From positions 1 through 11,776 of the forward strand of contig NZ_LATL02000236.1 in assembly GCF_000972705.2 (NCBI RefSeq): a DNA stretch of 11,776 nt, read 5' to 3'. The translations under genes were made by a program, and so were the position numbers. Every line of letters begins with the position of its first letter. Position 1 is the stretch's first letter. This stretch comes from Limnoraphis robusta CS-951. GTDB taxonomy: Bacteria; Cyanobacteriota; Cyanobacteriia; Cyanobacteriales; Microcoleaceae. This document shows positions 1 to 6,377 of this stretch, piece after piece. The notes under the pieces were generated by a model. The model did not search any database. It saw nothing but the letters and a program-made list of their open reading frames with translations, and was not told where the DNA came from.

Positions 1-164
1 GGCATACCGAAACTATCTCTGAAATGGGATGAACGACTGGGGAGACGAACCCCTCAAAGAGTAGGTTAGGAAACTAGCTTGCTGTAAGGGTTGTCAATGA
101 ATCAGTAATCCAAAGCCGTGAGGCTTGGAGAATCCCCTTTCTTTAGAAATGGGGAGTATGTCAA
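1..164 (+). mobile_element. Right end of an IS200/IS605-type (TnpB) element, partial
   Basis: This looks like the 3' terminal part of an IS200/IS605-group element whose body lies left of the window. Three hairpins follow each other: GGGG/CCCC at 39-42 and 50-53; AAGCC-GTGA-GGCTT at 113-126, with a GNRA-like tetraloop; and a terminal stem at 133-155 (TCCCC with TTTC pairing GAAA and GGGGA, loop TTTA, one bulged T at 150). The segment then ends in TCAA at 161-164. A subterminal hairpin followed by a TCAA-like cleavage site is the known architecture of IS200/IS605 right ends, which lack terminal inverted repeats. No tnpB reading frame can be defined here. All three plus frames stop by base 69, so at most a few C-terminal codons are present. 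The assignment rests on structure and recalled resemblance to cyanobacterial elements, not on a search. Confidence 0.5.
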
Positions 165-184
165 TTCATCTGTATATTTAGCTT
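1..184 (+). ncRNA. Candidate omega-RNA (reRNA) scaffold with adjacent guide
   Basis: In IS200/IS605 elements the omega-RNA is read from the 3' end of tnpB across the right end, and its guide is the first 16-20 bases of flanking DNA. Here the stem-loops at 113-126 and 133-155 and the terminal TCAA at 164 would form the scaffold's 3' part, which makes bases 165-184 the predicted guide. The scaffold's 5' end is not defined and may lie outside the window. No TnpB protein is visible, so activity cannot be judged. Alternatively these are only the DNA hairpins recognised by a TnpA transposase. Confidence 0.38.
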
Positions 185-194
185 GAATTGCTAA

Positions 195-211
195 TCAATG
201 ACTAGCATTGA
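195..211. repeat. Short perfect inverted repeat downstream of the CHAT-FHA gene
   Basis: TCAATG (195-200) and CATTGA (206-211) form a 6-bp stem with a 5-base loop, ACTAG. It lies 57 bases past the stop of the minus-strand CHAT-FHA gene and 31 bases from the putative IS right end. There is no strong T-tract on the minus strand, so it is a weak terminator candidate at best. The rest of 165-268 shows no gene. Confidence 0.3.
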
Positions 212-268
212 CAACCTGACTTCCCTAGCTACAATAACATTTTCTCAGATTACGGAATCTGGCTGGAC

Positions 269-1963
269 TTATATTGAGGGCTGGGCTGGCTCGATCATAA
301 ACTCTAATGCTTGACCTTGGGAGCTGCCGAATTTTAACTGAGTTCCTGATTTTAAGGCAACTTCTTGGTGATGAACTCGCAGCCATCCGGTTTCTGCTAA
401 GACTAGGGTGCCATAGCGGGAAAAATCGCGCAGAAAGAAGCTGGGTTGGCTGCGATCATCGTTACTATTGCGAGAAAAGATTTCTGCGTGTTTACTCGAT
501 ACCCATTGTTCAGAAATCACGATATCATTATCTTCTCCTCGCCCGACTCGAACACTTCCGGCTTCGATTGGCCAGATTTGCGGGGCGACTGTCTCCCCGT
601 TGTCTAAGCGACTGGGTAGACGTAACCAAGCCCTTGGAGAGACATAGCCCAACCAAGTGGGAGAATTGACGGGGAGTTCTGTTCTGATTTCTTCGAGGGG
701 TTGCATTAATTCTCCGCTAAATTCCGGGTGCATATACAACACCGGAAGCGTCCAGGCGGGGTGATTAAATTTATAAAGGGGTAATAAATGCTGTCTGGCG
801 ATCGCAACGGCTTGATCGATGGGTTTACGGGCGACGAGGGCTTGAGCGAAGGCTTGAATGAAGCTGAGGGCTTCTTGATCGGTGATCGAGTCTCGCATTC
901 CCAAGACAGCCGGAACCCCATGATGAATTAAGACTTTGGCTAAACTGCTACTGGGGATGGCTTGGAAAATAGCTTCTGGGGAGGGTGTCAGATCGAAGGC
1001 TGGATGAGCGCCCCAACAGGCGTTAAACACGGCCATGACCACACCGCAGCGCACGAGGACTTGAGCGAGTTCAGTCCCGTTGAGGGTGACATCGGGTTGC
1101 AAAAATAACAAGCCGCCATCGGGAGCGGGGATGCAGTGACCTCCGTAAAATAAAACGTTATGTTCTCCGGTTTCCAGTTGGGCGATCAGTTGGGAGATGC
1201 TGGGTTGTATTAAGGTGGTGACGCGACAGGGGGCGGGGTTGTCTGGATAGGGGTCTTCTGTTGGGGAACTACAGGTGGTGAAAATTTGACTTAATTGTTG
1301 GGCTTCTTGTTCTAACTGCAATTGTTGAATTTGAGAAGATTTTTCTAGGGGTTGTAAGCCTGGACTGTTTTTGCTTTCAGCTTCTGGCTGTCCTAAGACC
1401 AGTAAAATATTTAACAACTGAGCGGGTTGATATTGTGGTAAAGGATTAACATCACTGGTTGTTCGGCTAAACAGGAGTTGTTGACTCAGAGAAATCGCGG
1501 GTTGACCTGCTTGGGGTTGCATAATTTCCCAAGGTAAAGGGATCAGGTCAGCTTCTCGCACATCGAGTCGAACTCGCAAGGGTTGATCTTGTCCGATGGC
1601 AATGCCTTGACTGCGATGCAGACTGTTTTGTATTGCGCCTTGGAACAACCACTGCCACAGATGAATGCCTAAATGTTGCATCAGGCGACTGCTGTAACTC
1701 AACTTTTGGCTGGAGTCTGTGGAGGCCAGGGAAATCATCGGTTGAGGAGAAGAAAGGGGGGAAATCTGCGCTAAACTTTGGGGGGAAAACATCTCTAACC
1801 AAGCTTGCCAAGCCTGGGAGAGAGTCTCTGGCAAAATGCAGTCGTGATGAACATACCCACTCGGGTAGGGTGACTGTACAACCCAGGTGGCGAAATGGTT
1901 GGCTTCACGTGTGTTTAGGCGAGCGATTGCAAGACTGAGGCAGGGACTGTCAGAACGCGACAT
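269..1963 (-). CDS. CHAT-domain (caspase-like) protein with C-terminal FHA domain
   Basis: The product has 564 residues. An N-terminal helical region (about 1-180) contains the pre-CHAT stretch PLRVRLDVREADLIPLPWE (128-146). The CHAT peptidase core (about 183-415) has both elements of the Cys-His dyad: H276 in YGGHC and C316 in FNACWGA. A C-terminal FHA domain (about 468-558) shows GR at 474-475, SxKH at 489-492, and the usual later strand before FSRYGTLV. CHAT proteins are clan CD caspase relatives, and FHA domains bind phosphothreonine peptides. I infer a cytoplasmic protease or scaffold gated by a Ser/Thr-kinase signal. There is no signal peptide and no TPR array, although many cyanobacterial CHAT proteins carry TPRs. 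The ATG at 1963 was chosen because the frame runs from there, but no clear Shine-Dalgarno site is visible. The gene diverges from the Nudix gene across 56 bases. Its substrate is unknown. Confidence 0.9.
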   Translation of the reverse strand: MSRSDSPCLSLAIARLNTREANHFATWVVQSPYPSGYVHHDCILPETLSQAWQAWLEMFSPQSLAQISPLSSPQPMISLASTDSSQKLSYSSRLMQHLGIHLWQWLFQGAIQNSLHRSQGIAIGQDQPLRVRLDVREADLIPLPWEIMQPQAGQPAISLSQQLLFSRTTSDVNPLPQYQPAQLLNILLVLGQPEAESKNSPGLQPLEKSSQIQQLQLEQEAQQLSQIFTTCSSPTEDPYPDNPAPCRVTTLIQPSISQLIAQLETGEHNVLFYGGHCIPAPDGGLLFLQPDVTLNGTELAQVLVRCGVVMAVFNACWGAHPAFDLTPSPEAIFQAIPSSSLAKVLIHHGVPAVLGMRDSITDQEALSFIQAFAQALVARKPIDQAVAIARQHLLPLYKFNHPAWTLPVLYMHPEFSGELMQPLEEIRTELPVNSPTWLGYVSPRAWLRLPSRLDNGETVAPQIWPIEAGSVRVGRGEDNDIVISEQWVSSKHAEIFSRNSNDDRSQPSFFLRDFSRYGTLVLAETGWLRVHHQEVALKSGTQLKFGSSQGQALEFMIEPAQPSI

Positions 1964-2008
1964 TCAGTTTAAACCAATGTTCAATTAAGAGGCAAAGTGA
2001 ATTTCTTT

Positions 2009-2019
2009 GTTAGTCTAAC
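2009..2019. promoter_or_regulatory. 11-bp palindrome abutting the Nudix start codon
   Basis: GTTAG-T-CTAAC is a perfect 5+1+5 inverted repeat that ends directly before the ATG at 2020. It lies in the 56-base divergent gap, where it could be an operator or a translation-blocking hairpin for the Nudix gene. No Shine-Dalgarno site is visible beside it. It is short enough to have arisen by chance. Confidence 0.25.
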
Positions 2020-2442
2020 ATGAAAAAGCCGATTGGTTGTGTAATCATTATACTCAACGATCTGCATCAAGTTCTACTGGTTTTGCGGGATCAAAAAAGT
2101 GCTATTCCCTTTCCCAATACCTGGAATTTGTTAGGGGGATTTAAGGAAGAGGGCGAATCTCCAAAAGACTGTATTCATCGAGAACTGTTAGAAGAAATAG
2201 AAGTTGATGTGGGGGAAGTCTACTTTTGGCGAAAATATCACTGGGTTGATTGTGATGAATATGTTTTTTGGCAATCTCTAAATTTAGACCTCAATCAAGT
2301 TAAACTGAATGAAGGACAACGCTTGGCTTATTTTAGTCGCTCTCAAATTCAGCAGACTCAGCTAGCATTTGAGTGTAATCAAATTTTAGAAGATTTTTTT
2401 CAGGCTGAGGTTCGGGTGGCTAACCTTGAAGCCAATTTTTAG
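2020..2442 (+). CDS. Nudix hydrolase
   Basis: The product is a 140-residue single-domain protein. The Nudix box GX5EX7REUXEEXGU lies at residues 40-62: G40, E46, then R54-E55-L56-L57-E58-E59-I60-E61-V62. The metal-binding REXXEE glutamates are all present, but the conserved glycine near the end of the box is E61. The family hydrolyses nucleoside diphosphates linked to another moiety, such as oxidised NTPs, NDP-sugars or NADH. The lead-in sequence VLLVLRDQKSAIPFPNTWNLLGG resembles MutT-like or ADP-sugar-type enzymes, but the substrate cannot be read from this. The start is the ATG at 2020, with no obvious ribosome-binding site. The debranching enzyme follows after 130 bases and may have its own promoter, so co-transcription is uncertain. 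Confidence 0.88.
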   Translation: MKKPIGCVIIILNDLHQVLLVLRDQKSAIPFPNTWNLLGGFKEEGESPKDCIHRELLEEIEVDVGEVYFWRKYHWVDCDEYVFWQSLNLDLNQVKLNEGQRLAYFSRSQIQQTQLAFECNQILEDFFQAEVRVANLEANF

Positions 2443-2503
2443 AGCGTTAGCAGTTCATTGAGTTTCGGGAAAATTGAATATCGTCTATTTTTATTGATCA
2501 TTT

Positions 2504-2509
2504 TATAAT
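2504..2509 (+). promoter_or_regulatory. Candidate -10 element for the glycogen debranching gene
   Basis: A consensus TATAAT lies 63 bases before the chosen start of the debranching enzyme. No good -35 hexamer occurs at 16-18 bases spacing; TTGAAT at 2474 is too far upstream. It would therefore be a -10-only promoter of the kind common in cyanobacteria. The surrounding DNA is AT-rich, so chance occurrence is possible. Confidence 0.35.
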
Positions 2510-2572
2510 CGGGTTATTTAGAGACAACAGTTGAGTCATCGAAATCAAGAATTAATCACGGAGTCTACGCTT

Positions 2573-4630
2573 ATGAGTATGAATGTTCTGACTGGTATGA
2601 GCTATCCTTTGGGGGCAACAGTTTACCCGAACGGAGTTAATTTTTGTATTTTCTCTAAAACGTGTAAATCTCTAGAGTTACTTCTGTTTGATACTCCGGA
2701 TGCGGCTCAACCTTCAGAAGTTATTCTCCTTGATCCCAATATTAATAGAACGTTCTATTATTGGCACGTTTTTATTGAGGGGATGCAAGCTGGACAAATT
2801 TATGGATATCGGGCTGATGGCTTATTCTTTCCCGAAGCTGGGTATCGTTTTGATTACGAAAAAGTATTACTTGATCCCTACGCTAAAGCTGTTGTTAATG
2901 ATGAAAACTACAGTCGGGGTGCTGCATCTCAACCCGGAGATAATTGTGCTAAAGCGTTTAAAAGTGTTGTTGTTGATCCGAAAGCTTACGACTGGGAAGG
3001 AGATTTACCGCTAAGAATTCCCTACTCAGAAACGATTATTTATGAACTTCATGTAGGGGGCTTTACTCGCCATCCCAGTTCGGGACTTCCCCCGGAAAAA
3101 CGAGGGACTTATGCAGGTTTAGTCGAAAAAATTCCTTATTTAAAAGACTTAGGAATTACGGCGGTTGAATTAATGCCCGTTCACCAATTTGATGAACAGG
3201 ATGCTGTTCTTCCTTTAAGAAACTATTGGGGGTATAGCACTGTTGCCTTTTTTGCTCCCCATCGGGGTTACAGTTCCCGTCGTGATCCGCTTGGGCCAGT
3301 CGAAGAATTTAAAGATATGGTCAAAGCATTTCATAAAGCGGGATTAGAAGTGATTCTGGATGTTGTATTTAACCATACAGCCGAAGGAAATCACAACGGC
3401 CCGACGCTATCTTTTAGAGGCTTAGATAATGCCTTGTATTATATTTTAGAGGAATACGATGGGCAGTATTATAGCAACTATAGTGGTTGTGGAAATACGG
3501 TTAAAGCTAACTATGAAATTGCGGGTCAGTTGATTGTAGATTGCTTGCGGTATTGGGTTTCAGAAATGCACGTCGATGGCTTTCGGTTTGATTTGGCGTC
3601 AATTTTCTCTCGCGATAAAAATGGTTATCCGATAGAAGATGCACCGATTTTATGGATTATTAAATCTGACCCCGTTTTAGCGGGAACTAAGCTAATTGCA
3701 GAAGCTTGGGATGCGGGAGGATTGTATGAAGTCGGCTCTTTTGCAGGCGATCGCTTTACTGAGTGGAATGGAAAATATCGGGATGATGTTCGTAGTTTTG
3801 TGAAAAGTGATCCAGGCAAAGTTCAACAGCTTGCGGCGCGAATTATGGGGAGTCCTGATATCTATCCTCAACCTGATCGTGAACCCCATTGTAGTATTAA
3901 TTTTATTACCTGCCATGATGGATTTACGATTAATGATTTGGTGTCTTATAATGGGAAACATAATGAAGCCAACGGAGAAAAAAATCGGGATGGATGTAAT
4001 TATAATGTGAGTTGGAACTGTGGAGAAGAGGGGTTAACTGATAATCCTGTCATAGAAGCTTTACGTCTACAACAAATTAAGAATTTTCTGACAATTTTAT
4101 TTGTCTCTCAAGGAACACCGATGATTTTAATGGGAGATGAAGTTCGACGCACCCAGCACGGAAATAATAACGCCTATTGTCAAGATAATGAACTGAGTTG
4201 GTTTGACTGGAGTGATATTGGTAAACAAGCTGACATTCTGCGTTTTATGAAGGGAATTATTCGTTTTACTCAAGAACGACATATGTTCCGGATTAACACC
4301 ATTTTGCAAGCTGAAGGTAAACATTTACCCTATATTACTTGGCATGGACTGCGTTTAGATAAACCGAATTGGGGAGAAAGTTCTCGTTATTTAGCCTTTA
4401 GTTTGCGTCATCCCGATACAGGAGAATATCTTCATATTATGTTGAGTTCTTATTGGGAAGCTTTAACATTTGAGCTACCTAACTTGCCCTCTGGACAATA
4501 TTGGCACAGAATTGTCGATACAGGGCTAGCAGCCCCCCATGATCTTTATGATGTGAAAGTGGCGCCGGCTGTTAAAGCCCTTCGCTATCGAGTTAATCCT
4601 CGTTCATCGGTTGTTTTAATGGCAAAATAG
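2573..4630 (+). CDS. glgX: Glycogen debranching enzyme (GH13, GlgX/isoamylase type)
   Basis: This 685-residue enzyme cleaves alpha-1,6 branches of glycogen after phosphorylase has shortened the outer chains. An N-terminal CBM48-like beta domain (about 8-110) begins with GxSYPLGATVYPNGVNFCIFS. The GH13 barrel follows, with region I DVVFNH (263-268), region II GFRFD with nucleophile D340, region III AEAWD with acid/base E377, and region IV CHD with D449. A C-terminal beta domain ends near SSVVLMAK. The length is normal for the family. I chose ATG 2573 because GGAG at 2560-2563 sits 9 bases upstream. The frame stays open to a TTG at 2531, but the extra 14 residues do not look conserved and that codon has no ribosome-binding site. 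All catalytic residues are present, so it is probably active. The isoamylase/GlgX boundary cannot be settled without phylogeny. Confidence 0.95.
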   Translation: MSMNVLTGMSYPLGATVYPNGVNFCIFSKTCKSLELLLFDTPDAAQPSEVILLDPNINRTFYYWHVFIEGMQAGQIYGYRADGLFFPEAGYRFDYEKVLLDPYAKAVVNDENYSRGAASQPGDNCAKAFKSVVVDPKAYDWEGDLPLRIPYSETIIYELHVGGFTRHPSSGLPPEKRGTYAGLVEKIPYLKDLGITAVELMPVHQFDEQDAVLPLRNYWGYSTVAFFAPHRGYSSRRDPLGPVEEFKDMVKAFHKAGLEVILDVVFNHTAEGNHNGPTLSFRGLDNALYYILEEYDGQYYSNYSGCGNTVKANYEIAGQLIVDCLRYWVSEMHVDGFRFDLASIFSRDKNGYPIEDAPILWIIKSDPVLAGTKLIAEAWDAGGLYEVGSFAGDRFTEWNGKYRDDVRSFVKSDPGKVQQLAARIMGSPDIYPQPDREPHCSINFITCHDGFTINDLVSYNGKHNEANGEKNRDGCNYNVSWNCGEEGLTDNPVIEALRLQQIKNFLTILFVSQGTPMILMGDEVRRTQHGNNNAYCQDNELSWFDWSDIGKQADILRFMKGIIRFTQERHMFRINTILQAEGKHLPYITWHGLRLDKPNWGESSRYLAFSLRHPDTGEYLHIMLSSYWEALTFELPNLPSGQYWHRIVDTGLAAPHDLYDVKVAPAVKALRYRVNPRSSVVLMAK

Positions 4631-4664
4631 ACAAGGGTTTGTCCGTGAAAACTCAGTTGACAAA

Positions 4665-4693
4665 CTCCAATCAAATTGGATGTTCCATTGGAG
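4665..4693. promoter_or_regulatory. Compound inverted/direct repeat upstream of purC
   Basis: CTCCAAT (4665-4671) is the exact inverse of ATTGGAG (4687-4693). A nested CCAAT-caa-ATTGG occupies 4667-4679, and ATTGGA is also directly repeated at 4675 and 4687, a 12-base step. It lies just upstream of a TATAAT, so it could be a regulator's operator. The absence of a following T-run argues against an intrinsic terminator for the debranching gene. A perfect TTGACA at 4657-4662 lies at its left edge but has no matching -10. Confidence 0.35.
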
Positions 4694-4705
4694 CCTCTCT
4701 CTGTT

Positions 4706-4711
4706 TATAAT
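4706..4711 (+). promoter_or_regulatory. Candidate -10 element for purC
   Basis: A consensus TATAAT lies 38 bases before the purC ATG, with TG two bases upstream, close to an extended -10. No good -35 hexamer is present at 16-18 bases. Its position just after the ATTGGA repeats suggests that activation or repression acts from there. Confidence 0.4.
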
Positions 4712-4749
4712 TTCAACAGTAAACACATCTCTAGAGTTAATCAATTTCT

Positions 4750-5484
4750 ATGTCTGCTCCTCAAAAACTATACGAAGGGAAAGCGAAGATTGTCTACACA
4801 ACAGATGATCCCGAAATATTGCTTGCCTATTTTAAAGATGACGCGACAGCTTTTAATGCTCAAAAACGAGGGACAATTCAAGGCAAGGGTGAAATTAACA
4901 ATACCATCTCGACTCACTTGTTTCAACTCTTAGAAGCTGAAGGAGTTCCGACTCATTTTATTGATACGGTTGCTCCGAATGAAATGAGAGTAAAACGGGT
5001 TAAAATTGTACCGATAGAGGTGATTGTTCGTAATATCGCCGCCGGAAGTTTATGTAAACAAACGGGAATTGCAGTGGGGACTGTTTTAGAACCCACTTTA
5101 GTCGAATATTGCTACAAAAATGATGAATTGGGTGATCCGTTACTAACAGGCGATCGCTTATTTTTACTGAAGTTAGCCACACCCGAACAACTCGACGAAA
5201 TTAAAACATTATCGCTGAAAATCAATCAAGTTTTGTCGGAGTTTTTTGATCAATGTGGGATTACGTTAGTAGACTTTAAACTCGAATTTGGTTACACGTC
5301 AGAGGGTCAACTCGTACTCGCCGATGAGATTAGTCCAGATACCTGCCGTTTGTGGAATAAAGGCGAAACAGACCCCAATTTAAGGGTGATGGATAAAGAT
5401 AGATTTCGCCACGATTTAGGAAATGTGGAGTCGGCTTATCAACAAGTTCTAGAACGAGTGTTAGCCCAAACAAAAATGAGTTAA
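4750..5484 (+). CDS. purC: Phosphoribosylaminoimidazole-succinocarboxamide (SAICAR) synthase
   Basis: PurC joins CAIR and aspartate using ATP to give SAICAR, a step of de novo purine synthesis in the cytoplasm. At 244 residues it has normal bacterial length. Visible family signatures are LYEGKAKIVY (7-16, nucleotide-binding lobe), RNIAAGS (94-100), LVDFKLEFG (173-181) and ADEISPDTCRLW (191-202, the C-terminal PurC signature). The ATG at 4750 matches the typical N-terminus, though no strong Shine-Dalgarno site precedes it. A nuclease-like gene follows after 18 bases on the same strand and may be co-transcribed. No other pur genes are in the window, consistent with the scattered pur genes of cyanobacteria. 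Confidence 0.97.
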   Translation: MSAPQKLYEGKAKIVYTTDDPEILLAYFKDDATAFNAQKRGTIQGKGEINNTISTHLFQLLEAEGVPTHFIDTVAPNEMRVKRVKIVPIEVIVRNIAAGSLCKQTGIAVGTVLEPTLVEYCYKNDELGDPLLTGDRLFLLKLATPEQLDEIKTLSLKINQVLSEFFDQCGITLVDFKLEFGYTSEGQLVLADEISPDTCRLWNKGETDPNLRVMDKDRFRHDLGNVESAYQQVLERVLAQTKMS

Positions 5485-5502
5485 AATAGAACATAGGGAG
5501 CG

Positions 5503-6108
5503 ATGTCTTACAGTGAATTTACTCTAGAGCGAGTCGTCAAAACATTTAACTTAACCCTATTAGAACAGGTTAACTTGTTTGTAGAGATTCCCGAAGTTGA
5601 ATGTAGTTCTTTTCTACTGCAAACTTTAGAATACAATGTTCCTCTCGCTCTGGCAATTAGCACAGAAAAAGCTCGTTCTGAGTTGATTATTGCTCCCATT
5701 TTACTCGAACTCAGACGACAATTGCAAGACCAAATCAGCTTATTTTCGGGAACGGAATTTAATGTCGCTCCCGAATTGGGTTTAAACGGAACTTGTGATT
5801 TTCTCATCAGTCGAGAGCGAGAAATTTTGTTTGTGCGATCGCCCGTTGTGACGTTGGTAGAAGCCAAGAAAGAAAATATTAACAGTGGTTTGGGTCAATG
5901 TATTGCTGAAATGATCGCCGCCCAACTGTTTAACGAACGAGAAGGAAATCAAATTCAAAGTATTTATGGTGTGGTGACTTCGGGTAATATTTGGAAGTTT
6001 CTCAAGCTAAATAAACAGGTGATTAGTATTGATTTAGTTGAGTATTATTTGCGAGATTTAACAAAAATTATGGGGATTTTAGTTCATGGTGTTTCTCAGT
6101 TAGGTTAA
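5503..6108 (+). CDS. PD-(D/E)XK nuclease-like hypothetical protein
   Basis: This 201-residue soluble protein carries the signature of the PD-(D/E)XK nuclease fold. D99 lies in GTCDFLIS, E120-A-K122 in TLVEAKK on the next core strand, and Q132 in [13 protein letters not shown] on the following helix. E60 (STEKARSE) could be the early helical acidic residue. The spacing from D99 to ExK (21 residues) is typical, and all candidate catalytic residues are intact. Such small proteins are common in cyanobacteria and usually annotated as hypothetical. DNA cleavage is an inference, and no partner methyltransferase is adjacent. The gene starts 18 bases after purC, with GGGAG at 5496-5500 only 2 bases from the ATG, which is unusually close. 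An HIP1 site lies inside the gene, so there is no sign of recent transfer. Confidence 0.72.
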   Translation: MSYSEFTLERVVKTFNLTLLEQVNLFVEIPEVECSSFLLQTLEYNVPLALAISTEKARSELIIAPILLELRRQLQDQISLFSGTEFNVAPELGLNGTCDFLISREREILFVRSPVVTLVEAKKENINSGLGQCIAEMIAAQLFNEREGNQIQSIYGVVTSGNIWKFLKLNKQVISIDLVEYYLRDLTKIMGILVHGVSQLG

Positions 6109-6112
6109 AGTG

Positions 6113-6246
6113 ATATGATATCCGACTAATCAATGATTGTGATGTAGGGGCGCTCCTCAGCCGAAGATCGAGGGCGACCACTCCGAGATTGAGTTAAACC
6201 CGCCCCACCCCCACCATAACAGGCATTAATCAACCGGATATCATAT
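6113..6246. repeat. MITE-like element with imperfect 23-bp terminal inverted repeats
   Basis: Bases 6113-6135 pair with the inverse of 6224-6246. The outer 12 bases (ATATGATATCCG) match perfectly, and 19 of 23 match overall. All four differences are transitions, as expected of decayed inverted repeats. A second inner pair, GGGGCG (6147-6152) and CGCCCC (6201-6206), is nested inside, so the transcript could fold into one long stem. The right tip is also a 12-bp palindrome, TATCATATGATA (6239-6250). There is no coding capacity. It fills most of the gap between two convergent genes and could serve as a two-way terminator. Other genomic copies would be needed to call it a true MITE. Confidence 0.5.
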
Positions 6247-6286
6247 GATAAATTGGAGTGGAACAGTTTAAAAAAAGGAATTTTTA

Positions 6287-6349
6287 TTGAAAGAGGCTAC
6301 GCGACCGCACTCTAGAGTCACTAAATTAATAGAGCGTTTTGAAAGAGGC
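6287..6349. repeat. Pair of 11-bp direct repeats
   Basis: TTGAAAGAGGC occurs at 6287-6297 and 6339-6349, 52 bases apart; the second copy runs into an HIP1 site (6348-6355). Between them is the palindrome ACTCTAGAGT (6309-6318). This is the remainder of the 269-base gap between the convergent genes. No gene is visible here. The A7 and T5 runs at 6270-6285 could add weak termination. Confidence 0.35.
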
Positions 6350-6377
6350 GATCGCGAGATTTGTTAGGAACTATATT

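Noticed and set aside
1..69. A C-terminal TnpB coding fragment at the left edge.
   Set aside because: All three plus frames close by base 69 and none gives a convincing TnpB ending, so no coding call was made.
307..669. A 120-residue plus-strand frame opposite the CHAT-FHA gene.
   Set aside because: It lies antisense to a clear FHA domain and its translation has no recognisable family features.
2531..2572. Extending the debranching enzyme to the TTG at 2531.
   Set aside because: No ribosome-binding site precedes the TTG, while ATG 2573 has GGAG at proper spacing and begins where the family's conserved region starts.
4630..4664. GACAA/TTGTC hairpin (4630-4643) after the debranching gene as an intrinsic terminator.
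   Set aside because: The stem is only 5 bp and no T-tract follows it.
6113..6377. A CRISPR array or tRNA in the non-coding gap.
   Set aside because: There is only one pair of inverted ends and one 11-bp direct-repeat pair, with no regular repeat-spacer pattern and no cloverleaf.
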